Shown here: piece by piece, positions 1 through 8,738 of the stretch
Layout: every line of letters begins with the position of its first letter
Numbering within the stretch: position 1 is the first letter of the stretch
DNA from: Bordetella sp. BOR01
Lineage (GTDB): Bacteria > Pseudomonadota > Gammaproteobacteria > Burkholderiales > Burkholderiaceae_B
NCBI RefSeq assembly: GCF_019218885.1
Contig: NZ_JAHUWT010000001.1
Location: forward strand, 1,054,001-1,118,000
Length of the DNA: 64,000 nucleotides
Reading direction: 5' to 3'
Translations under genes and position numbers: made by a program
Notes under the pieces: generated by a model
Told to the model about the DNA's origin: nothing
Databases searched by the model: none
Seen by the model: only the letters and a program-made list of their open reading frames with translations

Positions 1-1
1 G

Positions 2-2275
2 TTCATCGACGCCGCCCGCCAGCAGGGGCTGGAAGTCTCGCGCACCCTGCAGTTTCCTTCCATGGCCAGCGCCGGCGATGCCGCGCAACTGGTCTCGTTG
101 AAGGCCGTCGAGCCCGGCTATCCGCTGCGCGGCAGCCTGCGGGTGGCCGACGCCGCCTACGCCGAGGGCACGCCCACGCGCGACATCCCGGCGCCCGGCA
201 CGGTCTGGGCCGACCCGCAGTTGCTGGCCCTGCTGGGCATAGGCGTGGGCGACACCGTCGGCCTGGGCGATAGCCGGCTGCGGGTGGCGCGCGTGATCAC
301 CTATGAACCCGATCGCGGCATGCAGTTCGTGAACGTGGCGCCGCGCATCATGATGCGGGCCGACGACGTGCCGGCCACCGGCCTGGTGGCGCCCGGCAGC
401 CGTATCGACTACGCCTTGCTGGCCGCCGGCGAACCGGCCGCCGTGGCCGCTTATTCCGATTGGCTGGGCGAGCACCTGCAGCGCGGCCAGAAACTGGCCA
501 CCCTGGAATCCGGACGCCCCGAAGTCCAGCGCACGCTCGATCGCGCGCAACGCTTCCTGTCGCTGGTGGCATTGCTGGCCGTGTTGATCTCGGCCGTGGC
601 GGTGGCGCTGGCGGCCGGGCGGTTCATGGTGCGGCACCGCGATGGCATCGCGGTCATGCGCTGCCTGGGCGCCGTGCAGGCGCAGGTCACCCGCATGCTG
701 GTACTGGAATTCACCCTGGTCGGCCTGTTCGCATCGGCGGCTGGCTGCCTGCTGGGCTACGCCGTGCACCAGGGCCTGGTGCTGGCGCTGGGCAGCCTGA
801 TCGACACCCAGTTGCCGGCGCCATCGGCCATTCCGGCCTTGCAGGGCCTGGTGACAGGGGTGCTGCTGTTGCTGGGCTTCGCGCTGCCTGCGCTGGCGCA
901 ATTGCGCCACGTACCGCCGGCCCGGGTGCTGCGCCGCGATGCCGATACCTTGCGCGCCCGCAGCGCGGCGGGCTATGCCCTAGGCGCGGTCGGCTTTGCC
1001 CTGCTGATCTGGTGGTTCGCCGGCAACGCGCGGCTGGGAGCCGTGGTAGCGGGCGGTTTCCTGGGCGCGTTCGCGGCCTTCGCGCTGGTGGCCTGGCTGT
1101 GCGTGCTGGGCCTGGGCCGGCTGCGCGGCGTGGCCGCCGGCCTGCCGGCACTGCGCTTCGCACTGGCCGGCGTGGTGCGCCGGCGCGCCGCCACCATCAC
1201 CCAGGTGTGCGCGCTGGCCATCGGCCTGATGGCCCTGCTGCTGTTGGCCATGACCCGCACCGACCTGGTGGCCGGTTGGCAGCGCACGCTGCCGCCCGAT
1301 GCGCCCAACCGCTTCCTGATCAATATCCAGCCCGACCAGCGCCAGCCCGTGCTCGATTTCCTGGCCGGCCATGGGCTGCGCGATGTGGCGCTGTGGCCCA
1401 TGGTGCGCGGCCGCCTGGTCGCGGTCGGCGGCCGCCCCGTGGGGCCGGCCGACTACGAAGAGCCACGCGCCAAGCGCCTGGTCGACCGCGAGTTCAACCT
1501 GTCTTATGGCGACGCCCTGCCGGCCGGCAATAGCATCGACCAAGGGCGCTGGCTGCGGCCCGACATGCCTGAGGTCTCGCTGGAATCGGGCCTGGCCAAG
1601 TCGCTGCGCCTGTCGCTGGGCGACGTGCTTACCTTCGATATCGCCGGCCAGCAGGTCGACGTCACCGTATCCGGCACGCGCAGCGTCGATTGGGATTCCA
1701 TGCAGGTCAATTTCTTCGCGGTGCTGTCGCCCGCGGCGCTGGAAAACATGCCGCACAGCTGGATCACCTCGTTTCACTTGCCGCCCAGCCAGGCGGCGCT
1801 GCCCCGCGAGCTGCTGCGCCAGTTTCCCAACCTGACGGTGTTCGACGTGGGTTCCATCCTGAACCAGTTGCAATCGGTGCTGGACCAGGTCGTCACCGCG
1901 GTGCAACTGCTGTTTGTGTTCACGCTGGCCGCTGGCGTGCTGGTGCTGGCCGCGGCCCTTACGGCTACCCGCGACGAGCGGGTGCGCGAAGCCGCGGTGC
2001 TGCGCGCACTGGGCGCCACGCGGGCCCAGCTGGCGCGCGCACAGCGCCTGGAAGTCCTGGCCGTGGGCGGGCTGGCGGGCCTGCTGGCGGCGGCCGGGGC
2101 CAGCATCATTGCCTGGGCCTTGTCCACCTATGTGTTCGATTTCCGCATTACGCTCAGCGCCTGGCCCTGGCTGGTGGGCGTGGCGGGCGGCATGGTGGCC
2201 GCCTGGGGCGGCGCCGCGCTGGCCCTGCGCGGCGTGCTGCGCACGCCGCCGCTGCTTACCCTGCGAGAAGCCTGA
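2..2275 (+). CDS. FtsX-like ABC transporter permease, 5'-truncated by the window edge
   Basis: The reading frame is open to the first bases of the window, so the true start lies upstream; at least 757 residues are present. The protein has hydrophobic blocks at roughly residues 185-225, 235-275, 325-370, 390-420 and three more near the C-terminus, separated by large periplasmic domains. This is the layout of the duplicated FtsX/MacB-type permeases of the YbbP class, which work with a LolD/YbbA-like ATPase in lipid or lipoprotein handling or envelope export. An ATPase partner would be expected just upstream, outside the window. The stop overlaps the start of the next gene (ATGA), which suggests translational coupling. 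The family is clear; the substrate is not. Confidence 0.85.
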   Translation, partial: FIDAARQQGLEVSRTLQFPSMASAGDAAQLVSLKAVEPGYPLRGSLRVADAAYAEGTPTRDIPAPGTVWADPQLLALLGIGVGDTVGLGDSRLRVARVITYEPDRGMQFVNVAPRIMMRADDVPATGLVAPGSRIDYALLAAGEPAAVAAYSDWLGEHLQRGQKLATLESGRPEVQRTLDRAQRFLSLVALLAVLISAVAVALAAGRFMVRHRDGIAVMRCLGAVQAQVTRMLVLEFTLVGLFASAAGCLLGYAVHQGLVLALGSLIDTQLPAPSAIPALQGLVTGVLLLLGFALPALAQLRHVPPARVLRRDADTLRARSAAGYALGAVGFALLIWWFAGNARLGAVVAGGFLGAFAAFALVAWLCVLGLGRLRGVAAGLPALRFALAGVVRRRAATITQVCALAIGLMALLLLAMTRTDLVAGWQRTLPPDAPNRFLINIQPDQRQPVLDFLAGHGLRDVALWPMVRGRLVAVGGRPVGPADYEEPRAKRLVDREFNLSYGDALPAGNSIDQGRWLRPDMPEVSLESGLAKSLRLSLGDVLTFDIAGQQVDVTVSGTRSVDWDSMQVNFFAVLSPAALENMPHSWITSFHLPPSQAALPRELLRQFPNLTVFDVGSILNQLQSVLDQVVTAVQLLFVFTLAAGVLVLAAALTATRDERVREAAVLRALGATRAQLARAQRLEVLAVGGLAGLLAAAGASIIAWALSTYVFDFRITLSAWPWLVGVAGGMVAAWGGAALALRGVLRTPPLLTLREA

Positions 2276-2700
2276 TGACTGCTACCCGTGTCCAACCCCA
2301 GGTCGAATCCCTGCAAACCTCGGCCACGCTTCATGAAACCCTGGGCGGCGATGCGGCCATCCGGGCCCTGGTCGACCGTTTCTACGACCTGATGGACCTC
2401 GAACCCGACTTGGCGGCCTTGCGCGCGGCGCACGGGCCCAGCCTGGATTCGGCGCGCGACAAGCTGTTCCTGTTCCTGTGCGGCTACTTCGGCGGCCCCA
2501 ACTATTACATCGAGCGCTACGGCCATCCGCGGCTGCGCGCGCGCCACCTGCCGTTTTCCATTGGCCGCGTCGAACGCGACCAATGGCTGGCCTGCATGGG
2601 CCGCGCCATGCAAGACCAGGGCCTGGCGCCGGAACTGGTCGAGCGCCTGTTGGCCTCGTTCTATGGCGTGGCCGACTGGATGCGCAATCGTGAAGACTGA
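2275..2700 (+). CDS. Group II truncated haemoglobin
   Basis: A 141-residue protein of the 2-on-2 globin family, which binds haem and O2/NO and is usually linked to oxygen or nitrosative-stress chemistry. It has the group II pattern: a Phe/Tyr-rich stretch near residues 38-42 (RFYDLM), GGPNYY in the E-F region, the proximal histidine in HPRLRARHLPF, and a Trp (DQWLACM) typical of the G helix. The ATG start overlaps the upstream permease stop by one base, and the next gene starts inside this gene's last codons. The three genes are therefore probably one transcript. No link between globin and permease function is shown by the sequence. Confidence 0.9.
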   Translation: MTATRVQPQVESLQTSATLHETLGGDAAIRALVDRFYDLMDLEPDLAALRAAHGPSLDSARDKLFLFLCGYFGGPNYYIERYGHPRLRARHLPFSIGRVERDQWLACMGRAMQDQGLAPELVERLLASFYGVADWMRNRED

Positions 2701-3415
2701 ACACGGCTTCGATGTCGCCGCCGGCGCCCGGCGGCTGGCCTGGGCCGGCCCGCCGGCCGGCGCCATGCTTTGCGATGCCCGCCTGGGGGCGGCCGACCCG
2801 CGCTGGCTGGATCCCGCCTGGTATGGTGCGCAGGCGCGCCCGGTGGACGCAGGCGGCCGCCAGTCGGCCTGGTTCGTGCAGGGCGACGACTGGCAAGGCG
2901 TATTGCGCGGCTACCGGCGCGGCGGGCTGGCGGCGCGGGTCAGCCGCAATGCCTATTTGTGGCAGGGCGAATCCCGCACCCGCAGCTTTCGCGAATACCG
3001 CCTGCTGGCCTGGCTGCGCGAACGCGGCCTGAGCGTGCCGGCGCCGCTGGCGGCCGCGTACTGGCATCAAGGGCTGACTTACCGCGCGGCCATCCTGGTA
3101 GAACGCATTGCCCATGTGCGGCCGTTGGCGCACCTGCTGGACGAGCCGGTGTGGGATGCCGCCGCCAGCGCCATCGCCGCCATGCACCGCCTGGGCGTGT
3201 GGCATGCCGACCTGAATGCCTACAACATCCTGCTCGACGCGCAAGGGCGCGCATGGCTGATCGATTTCGATCGCGGCACGGCGGGCGGGGTGTCGCCACG
3301 GGCCCGCCGCGCCAACTTGCTGCGCCTGCGGCGTTCGCTGCAGAAGGTGGGCGGCGCGGCCGGCCTGGCGTTCTGGCACCGGCTCGACCAGGCCTACCGC
3401 GCCTGCCTGGATTGA
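2690..3415 (+). CDS. kdkA: 3-deoxy-D-manno-octulosonic acid (Kdo) kinase
   Basis: A 241-residue kinase of the RIO/WaaP-like group that phosphorylates the Kdo residue of the lipopolysaccharide inner core at the cytoplasmic face of the inner membrane. Visible landmarks are a basic N-terminal half (VLRGYRRGGLAARV), the catalytic loop HADLNAYNILLD with its Asp and Asn, and the metal-binding IDFDRG motif. The length fits KdkA. The GTG start at 2690 overlaps the globin gene by 11 bp and follows directly in the same transcription unit. An in-frame ATG further upstream lies inside the globin gene and is not credible as a start. A general WaaP heptose kinase is the alternative, but the size and motif spacing favour KdkA. 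Confidence 0.85.
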   Translation: MKTEHGFDVAAGARRLAWAGPPAGAMLCDARLGAADPRWLDPAWYGAQARPVDAGGRQSAWFVQGDDWQGVLRGYRRGGLAARVSRNAYLWQGESRTRSFREYRLLAWLRERGLSVPAPLAAAYWHQGLTYRAAILVERIAHVRPLAHLLDEPVWDAAASAIAAMHRLGVWHADLNAYNILLDAQGRAWLIDFDRGTAGGVSPRARRANLLRLRRSLQKVGGAAGLAFWHRLDQAYRACLD

Positions 3416-3424
3416 AACATATGT

Positions 3425-3519
3425 CCAGGTGTCAGGCTCCCACAGGGAGCCTGACACCATACGACTGAGACAGTCGTGGCACACAATGGTGTCAGGCACC
3501 TGCGGAGCCTGACACCTGG
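3425..3519. repeat. Compound hairpin repeat element, copy 1 (BIME-like)
   Basis: Two stem-loops flank a third small palindrome. Hairpin A is 3428-3458, with 14-bp perfect arms GGTGTCAGGCTCCC and its complement around a 3-nt loop. The middle palindrome is 3461-3477, ACGACTG and CAGTCGT around AGA. Hairpin B is 3488-3516, GGTGTCAGGC and GCCTGACACC around a 9-nt loop. The outer 13 bases (CCAGGTGTCAGGC and its complement) are also inverted copies of each other. A near-identical unit lies in the opposite orientation at 46162-46253. It fills the gap between kdkA and the potF-type gene, so it may act as a transcription stop or mRNA-end structure. Confidence 0.85.
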
Positions 3520-3636
3520 CCTCGTTCCACCTGGACCCATCATCGCCCACGCTGGCTGGCCCCGGCCTGTCCCGGGGCAAAAAGGGCGGCTTCGTCGGCT
3601 TTTCCTGGACAACCCCCCGTAAAAAGGCTTTATTAT

Positions 3637-3652
3637 TTTGCCCTTTGGCAAA
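3637..3652. promoter_or_regulatory. Inverted repeat before the polyamine-binding protein gene
   Basis: TTTGCC and GGCAAA are perfect inverted arms around a 4-base spacer. The element lies 31 bp before the start codon of the binding-protein gene, in an AT-rich patch (TATTAT just upstream could be a -10). It may be an operator or a short 5'-UTR hairpin. No regulator gene is adjacent. Confidence 0.35.
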
Positions 3653-3682
3653 TTTCGCACAATGTGTGGCAAGGGGCTCGCA

Positions 3683-4786
3683 ATGAACATGAAGGCGGGA
3701 ATGCAATGGGCGCTGGGCGCGGCGCTGGCCGCCGCCGCCGTGGCGAGCGCGGGGGCGCAGGACAAGGTCGTCAATGTCTATAACTGGGCCGAGTACACGG
3801 CGCCCGACACTATTCCGGGTTTCGAACGCGAAACCGGCATCAAGGTGCGCTACGACGTCTACGACAACAACGACACGCTGCAGGCCAAGCTGCTGACTGG
3901 CAAGTCGGGTTACGACGTGGTGGTGCCGTCCACCCATTACGCATCGCGCCAGATCCAGGCCGGGCTGTACCAGAAGCTGGACAAGTCCAAGATCCCCAAT
4001 TGGAAGAACCTGGACCCCGACATCATGGCCCTGGTGGCCTCGGTGGATCCGGGCAATGAACACGTCATCCCCTGGGGCTACGGCACCAACGGCCTGGGCT
4101 ACAACGTCACCAAGGTCAGGCAGGTCATGGGCGACGACGTCGACCTGGCCAGCTGGGACATGCTGTTCAAGCCGGAAAACGCCGCCAAGCTCAAAGACTG
4201 CGGCATTTCGGTGCTGGACGAGGCCGCGCAGGTGTTCCCGGCAGTGCTGAAGTACCTGGGCAAGGATCCCAACAGCGACAACCCAGATGACTACCAGGCC
4301 GCGCTGGCCCTGCTCAAGCAGATCCGGCCGTATATCCGCCAGTTCAGTTCGTCGGGCTACATCGACGAGCTCGCCGTGGGCGACCTGTGCATGGTCTACG
4401 GCTTTTCGGGCGACGTCATGATTTCCCGCAAGCGCGCCCAAGAGGCCAAGCGCCCCTACGAGATCAACTACTTCATTCCGAAGGGCGGGGCGCCCGCCTG
4501 GTTCGACGTCATGGCCATCCCGAAAGACGCGCCGCACCCGGAGGCCGCCCACGCGTTCATCAACTATATCGAGACGCCCCAAGTGCATGCGGCCATCACC
4601 AACACCATGTTCTACCCCAACGCCAACAAGGCGGCGCGCGAGTTCGTGGTGAAAGACGTGGCCGACAACCCCATGATCTACCCGCCGCCCGAAGTGGCCA
4701 AATCGCTCTATGTGATCAAGGCCCAGCCCCTGAAGATCCAGCGCCTGCAAACCCGCATGTGGGCTGAATTGAAGTCCGGACGATAG
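3683..4786 (+). CDS. potF: Polyamine ABC transporter periplasmic binding protein (PotF type)
   Basis: A 367-residue secreted binding protein that delivers putrescine or spermidine to the PotGHI complex. A signal peptide is visible (MNMKAG, then an Ala-rich hydrophobic core ending AGA). The mature protein starts with VVNVYNWAEYTAPDTIPGFERETG, the standard PotD/PotF opening, and contains WGYGTNGLGYN and the C-terminal block YPNANKAA. The ATG at 3683 was chosen over an upstream in-frame ATG because AAGGGG lies about 8 bases before it and the signal peptide then begins properly. It is the first gene of potFGHI. Exact polyamine preference (putrescine or spermidine) cannot be read from the sequence. 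Confidence 0.92.
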   Translation: MNMKAGMQWALGAALAAAAVASAGAQDKVVNVYNWAEYTAPDTIPGFERETGIKVRYDVYDNNDTLQAKLLTGKSGYDVVVPSTHYASRQIQAGLYQKLDKSKIPNWKNLDPDIMALVASVDPGNEHVIPWGYGTNGLGYNVTKVRQVMGDDVDLASWDMLFKPENAAKLKDCGISVLDEAAQVFPAVLKYLGKDPNSDNPDDYQAALALLKQIRPYIRQFSSSGYIDELAVGDLCMVYGFSGDVMISRKRAQEAKRPYEINYFIPKGGAPAWFDVMAIPKDAPHPEAAHAFINYIETPQVHAAITNTMFYPNANKAAREFVVKDVADNPMIYPPPEVAKSLYVIKAQPLKIQRLQTRMWAELKSGR

Positions 4787-4791
4787 CCATC

Positions 4792-5919
4792 ATGAGCGAA
4801 AGCCGTTACGCGGCGCAGCATTCGGCCGACCCCGACGAATTCGTCAGGGTGTCCGACCTGGTCAAGATATTCGGCGATGTGGTCGCCGTGCGCTCGGTCG
4901 ACCTGGCGGTCAAGCGCAACGAGATCTTCGCGCTGCTGGGCAGTTCCGGGTGCGGCAAATCGACCTTGCTGCGCATGCTGGCCGGCTTCGAGGAAGCCAC
5001 CTCGGGCCAGATCATGCTCGATGGCGAAGACATCACCGCGATGCCGCCGTACCGGCGTCCGGTCAACATGATGTTCCAGTCGTACGCGCTGTTTCCCCAC
5101 ATGACGGTCGAGGCCAACGTGGCCTTCGGCCTGAAGCAGGAAGGCGTGGACCGCGCCGAGATCCACGACCGCGTGTTCGAGGCCCTGAACCTGGTGCAGA
5201 TGGCCGGCTATTCGCGCCGCAAGCCGCACCAGTTGTCGGGCGGACAGCAGCAGCGCGTGGCGCTGGCGCGCAGCCTGGTCAAGCGGCCCAAGCTGTTGCT
5301 GCTGGACGAACCCATGTCGGCGCTGGACAAGCAGATCCGCCAGAAAACCCAGATCGAGCTGGTCAAGATCCTGGAGCAGGTGGGCGTGACCTGCATCATG
5401 GTCACGCACGACCAGGAAGAGGCCATGACCATGGCGCACCGCCTGGCCGTCATGACCGAAGGCCAGATCGTGCAATGCGGCACGCCGCAAGACGTCTACG
5501 CGTTTCCCAATTCGCGCTTCGTGGCCGGCTTCATTGGTTCGACCAATCTGCTCACCGGCACCATCGTGGTCGATGAGCCCGACCACGTCGCCATCGAATG
5601 CACCGAGCTCACCCGTCCGCTGTACGTCAGCCACGGCGTCAGCGAGCCGCTGGGCATGGAAGTGCACGTGTCGATCCGGCCCGAACGCCTGGTGGTGTCG
5701 CGCACCCAGCCCCAGGGCGATTACAACTGGGCGCATGGCATGGTCAGCCACATGGCCTGGATGGGCAGCTACGCGCTCTACCAGGTGCGCCTGGATTCCG
5801 GCAAAGTCGTCGAGGCCAGCGTGCCCAGCCTGCTGCTGGCCCAGATCGACGCGCCCGGCATCGACGAGGAAATCTTCGTCAGCTGGGATGCCGACAGCGC
5901 CACGGTGCTGGCCTCATGA
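4792..5919 (+). CDS. potG: Polyamine ABC transporter ATP-binding protein
   Basis: A 375-residue ATPase subunit that powers polyamine import. It has Walker A GSSGCGKST (about residues 50-58), the Q-loop in NMMFQSYALFPHMT, the signature [15 protein letters not shown], Walker B LLLLDEP and the H-loop MVTHDQ. A C-terminal TOBE-type domain (about 280-375) follows, as in PotG and other CUT1/POPT-type ATPases. The start lies 5 bp after the binding-protein stop, and its own stop overlaps the permease start (ATGA). Operon membership is clear from spacing. Confidence 0.93.
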   Translation: MSESRYAAQHSADPDEFVRVSDLVKIFGDVVAVRSVDLAVKRNEIFALLGSSGCGKSTLLRMLAGFEEATSGQIMLDGEDITAMPPYRRPVNMMFQSYALFPHMTVEANVAFGLKQEGVDRAEIHDRVFEALNLVQMAGYSRRKPHQLSGGQQQRVALARSLVKRPKLLLLDEPMSALDKQIRQKTQIELVKILEQVGVTCIMVTHDQEEAMTMAHRLAVMTEGQIVQCGTPQDVYAFPNSRFVAGFIGSTNLLTGTIVVDEPDHVAIECTELTRPLYVSHGVSEPLGMEVHVSIRPERLVVSRTQPQGDYNWAHGMVSHMAWMGSYALYQVRLDSGKVVEASVPSLLLAQIDAPGIDEEIFVSWDADSATVLAS

Positions 5920-6836
5920 AGCTGCCCGCGCCGCGCGACTGGCTGCCGTCGGGCCGCACCCTGGCGGTCGTGCCGCCGTTCCTGTGGCTGACGCTGTTCT
6001 TGCTGGTGCCGTTCCTGCTGGTGCTCAAGATCAGCTTTGCCGAACTGCAGTTCGGCATTCCGCCCTATACGGCGCTGGCCGAATTCCAGGACGAGGCCAT
6101 CCAGTTCAGCCTGCACCTGCGCGGCTATATCCTGCTGTTCACCGACAGCCTGTATCTGGCCACGTACCTGAACTCGCTGAAAATGGCCGCCGTCACCACC
6201 GTATGGTGCGCGCTGATCGGCTACCCCATTGCCTACTACATTGCCCGCTCGTCGCCGTCGATACGCAACGTGCTGCTGCTGGGCGTGATCCTGCCGTTCT
6301 GGACCTCGCTGCTGCTGCGCGTGTACGCCTGGGTGGGCATCCTGCGCAACGACGGCCTGCTCAACAAGCTGCTGATGAGCCTGGGCATCATTTCCAGCCC
6401 GCTGGAAATTTATCGCACCGACCTGGCGGTGTATATCGGCCTGGTGTACGCCTACCTGCCGTTCTTCATCCTGCCGCTGTATGCCAACCTGGTGAAGATG
6501 GACCTGCGCCTGCTCGAGGCCGCCTACGACCTGGGCGCGCGGCCCTGGCAGGCGTTCTGGCGCATCACCGTGCCGCTGTCGCGCCCCGGCGTCATCGCCG
6601 GCGCCATGCTGGTGTTCATCCCCACGGTGGGCGAATACGTCATCCCGGAAATGCTGGGCGGCGCCGATACCCTGATGATGGGCCGCGTCATGTGGAATGA
6701 ATTCTTCAACAACGCCGACTGGCCCATGGCCTCGGCGGTGACCTGCGTCATGGTCTTGCTGCTGCTGGTTCCGCTGGCGCTGTTCCAGTACAACCAGGTG
6801 CGCCAGCAAGAGGCCATGCAACGGGGGGGCGCATGA
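5916..6836 (+). CDS. potH: Polyamine ABC transporter permease (PotH type)
   Basis: A 306-residue inner-membrane permease with about six transmembrane helices; the first is residues 15-40 (LAVVPPFLWLTLFLLVPFLLVLKI). The EAA-type loop for ATPase contact is LLEAAYDLGARPWQAFWRITVPLSRPG. The ATG overlaps the upstream ATPase stop by 4 bases, so translation is coupled. It pairs with the next permease to form the membrane channel of the polyamine importer. Confidence 0.92.
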   Translation: MKLPAPRDWLPSGRTLAVVPPFLWLTLFLLVPFLLVLKISFAELQFGIPPYTALAEFQDEAIQFSLHLRGYILLFTDSLYLATYLNSLKMAAVTTVWCALIGYPIAYYIARSSPSIRNVLLLGVILPFWTSLLLRVYAWVGILRNDGLLNKLLMSLGIISSPLEIYRTDLAVYIGLVYAYLPFFILPLYANLVKMDLRLLEAAYDLGARPWQAFWRITVPLSRPGVIAGAMLVFIPTVGEYVIPEMLGGADTLMMGRVMWNEFFNNADWPMASAVTCVMVLLLLVPLALFQYNQVRQQEAMQRGGA

Positions 6837-7642
6837 AGGGGCCCAACAAGACCGCGCGCGGCCTGGCGCTGGGGCTGGGCTACTTCTTCCTGTACGCGCC
6901 CATCATCAGCCTGATGGTGTTCTCGTTCAACGATTCGCCGCTGGTCACCTCCTGGAGCGGCTTCTCCCTGCGCTGGTACGGTTCCTTGTTCAGCGACGAC
7001 GCGCTGCTGCGCGCCGCCTGGCTGTCGTTCAAGATCGCCGCCCTGACTGCCACCGCCGCGGTCATCATCGGCACCTGGGCCGGTTACGTGCTGGTGCGCA
7101 TGGGCCGGTTTCGCGGCTTCACGCTGTACGTGGGCATGCTCAGCGCGCCGCTGGTCATTCCCGAGGTCGTGCTGGGTATCTCGCTCTTGCTGATGTTCGT
7201 GGAACTGCGCGGCACGCTGGGCTGGCCGGCGGAAAACGGTATTTTCACCATCTGGGTGGGCCACGTCACGCTGTGCATGGCCTTCGTGGCCGTGGTGATC
7301 CAGGCGCGCATCCGCGACCTGGACCGCTCGCTCGAAGAAGCTGCGCTCGACCTGGGCGCCACGCCGCTGACGGTGTTCTTCCGCATCACGCTGCCGCTGA
7401 TCGCACCAGCGCTGGTGTCAGCCTGGCTGCTATCGTTCACCTTGTCGCTCGATGACGTGGTGCTGGCTTCGTTCCTGTCGGGGCCGGGGTCCACCACGCT
7501 GCCCATGGAAGTGTTCTCGCGCGTGCGGCTGGGCCTGAAACCCGAAGTCAACGCGCTGGCCACCCTGTTCATCCTGGCGGTGGGCACCTGCGTCATCCTG
7601 GTCAACCGCTTGCAACAGCGCAAGGAAGCCGAATCCAAATGA
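6833..7642 (+). CDS. potI: Polyamine ABC transporter permease (PotI type)
   Basis: A 269-residue permease with about six transmembrane helices. The first helix includes GLALGLGYFFLYAPIISLMVFSF split by short polar breaks, and the EAA loop is LEEAALDLGATPLTVFFRITLPLIAPA. ATG overlaps the potH stop (ATGA). It completes the binding protein-ATPase-permease-permease set. Its stop overlaps the start of the following Spx/ArsC-like gene, which therefore may be co-transcribed although it is unrelated to transport. Confidence 0.92.
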   Translation: MKGPNKTARGLALGLGYFFLYAPIISLMVFSFNDSPLVTSWSGFSLRWYGSLFSDDALLRAAWLSFKIAALTATAAVIIGTWAGYVLVRMGRFRGFTLYVGMLSAPLVIPEVVLGISLLLMFVELRGTLGWPAENGIFTIWVGHVTLCMAFVAVVIQARIRDLDRSLEEAALDLGATPLTVFFRITLPLIAPALVSAWLLSFTLSLDDVVLASFLSGPGSTTLPMEVFSRVRLGLKPEVNALATLFILAVGTCVILVNRLQQRKEAESK

Positions 7643-7998
7643 AACCCCAAACAACCCTGTATGGCCTGAACAAGTGCAGCACCTGCATCAAGGCGCGCGA
7701 CTGGCTGGAAAGCCACGGCGTGGCGCATGAGTTCATCGACTACCGCGACCACCCCCTGCCCGCCGCCACGCTGAAGGCCTGGGCGGGCAAGGTGGGTGGC
7801 TGGGAAAAGCTGGTGAACCGCACCTCGATGACCTGGCGCAGCCTGTCCGACGACCGCAAGGCGGCGCAAACCGACGCCGACTGGACGCGCCTCATCGCCG
7901 ACTACCCGGCGCTGGTGCGCCGCCCGGTCACGGTGACTCCCGACGGCGAAGTCACGGTGGGTTACTCGGAAAAACGCTACGGCGAGCGCTTCGCCTGA
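7639..7998 (+). CDS. Spx/ArsC-family reductase-like protein (YffB type)
   Basis: A 119-residue thioredoxin-fold protein of the ArsC/Spx/YffB family. The N-terminal active-site pattern is LYGLNKCSTCIKARDWL (CxxC near residue 14), followed by the family block LVNRTSMTWRSL and the C-terminal RRPV segment. Family members reduce arsenate or act in glutathione-dependent thiol chemistry; no ars genes are nearby, so an arsenate role is not supported. The start codon overlaps the potI stop by 4 bases, which suggests coupling to the polyamine operon. Confidence 0.82.
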   Translation: MKPQTTLYGLNKCSTCIKARDWLESHGVAHEFIDYRDHPLPAATLKAWAGKVGGWEKLVNRTSMTWRSLSDDRKAAQTDADWTRLIADYPALVRRPVTVTPDGEVTVGYSEKRYGERFA

Positions 7999-8000
7999 GC

Positions 8001-8738
8001 ATGCCCACCGATTCCGCCCGGCGCCGCAGGCCGCCCGAGCGGGGCGGCCGGTTGCCGGGGGCCGCGCTGCCCGATAGCTTCTTCAACCGCGATCCCGGCC
8101 AATTGGCGCGCGAGCTGCTGGGCATGGTCATCCGGCGGCGCCTGGACGGCCTGTGGCTGTCGGCCCGCATCATCGAGACCGAAGCGTATTACCTGGCAGA
8201 AAAGGGCAGCCACGCCTCGCTGGGCTATACGCATAAGCGGCGCGCGCTCTTCATGGATGGCGGCACCGTATACATGTACTACGCCCGTGGCGGCGATTCG
8301 CTCAATTTCAGTGCCGGCGGGCCGGGCAACGCGGTGCTGATCAAGTCGGCCCTTCCCTGGGTCGACGAAGTATCGGGCCCGGCGTCGCTGGCCCGCATGC
8401 AGGCCCTGAACCCCGATGCCAGCGGCCAGCCGCGCGCGCCCGCGCGGCTGTGCGCCGGGCAGACCCTGCTGTGCCGCGCGCTGGGCCTGAAAGTGCCCGA
8501 CTGGGATGCACAGCATTTTGATCCGGCCGAGTTTTTCGTTGAAGATTTGGGCCAGTCGCCCCAGCGCCTGGTCTGCACGACCCGCCTGGGCATCCCGGCA
8601 GGGCGCGACGAACATTTGCGCTATCGGTATGTCGACCCCGCTTATGCGGCTTTCTGCACGCGCAACCCGTTGCGCCGCGGCCAGCAGGCCGGGCGCGACT
8701 ACGACTGGACGGACCGCTACGGGGCGATCCTGAGCTGA
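8001..8738 (+). CDS. 3-methyladenine DNA glycosylase (AAG/MPG family)
   Basis: A 245-residue base-excision repair glycosylase that removes alkylated purines. Diagnostic blocks are SFFNRDPGQLARELLGM, the catalytic ETEAYY (the Glu activates water), RRALFMDGGTVYMYYARG, and NFSAGGPGNAVLIKSALP. The N-terminal 25 residues are basic and Pro-rich and do not match the family core, so the true start could be slightly downstream. The start lies 2 bp after the preceding stop. It overlaps tail-to-tail by 22 bp with the convergent YrbL-like gene. An aidB homologue, also tied to alkylation response, lies 2.3 kb away. Confidence 0.88.
   Translation: MPTDSARRRRPPERGGRLPGAALPDSFFNRDPGQLARELLGMVIRRRLDGLWLSARIIETEAYYLAEKGSHASLGYTHKRRALFMDGGTVYMYYARGGDSLNFSAGGPGNAVLIKSALPWVDEVSGPASLARMQALNPDASGQPRAPARLCAGQTLLCRALGLKVPDWDAQHFDPAEFFVEDLGQSPQRLVCTTRLGIPAGRDEHLRYRYVDPAYAAFCTRNPLRRGQQAGRDYDWTDRYGAILS

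Noticed and set aside
3425-3519. CRISPR-like array
   Set aside because: Only inverted hairpin arms with one short spacer; no regular direct repeats and no cas genes in the window.
2282-4750. 822-codon minus-strand open frame
   Set aside because: It runs antisense through the globin, kdkA and potF genes and across an intergenic repeat; its product is low-complexity and matches no family. It is a GC-bias artefact.
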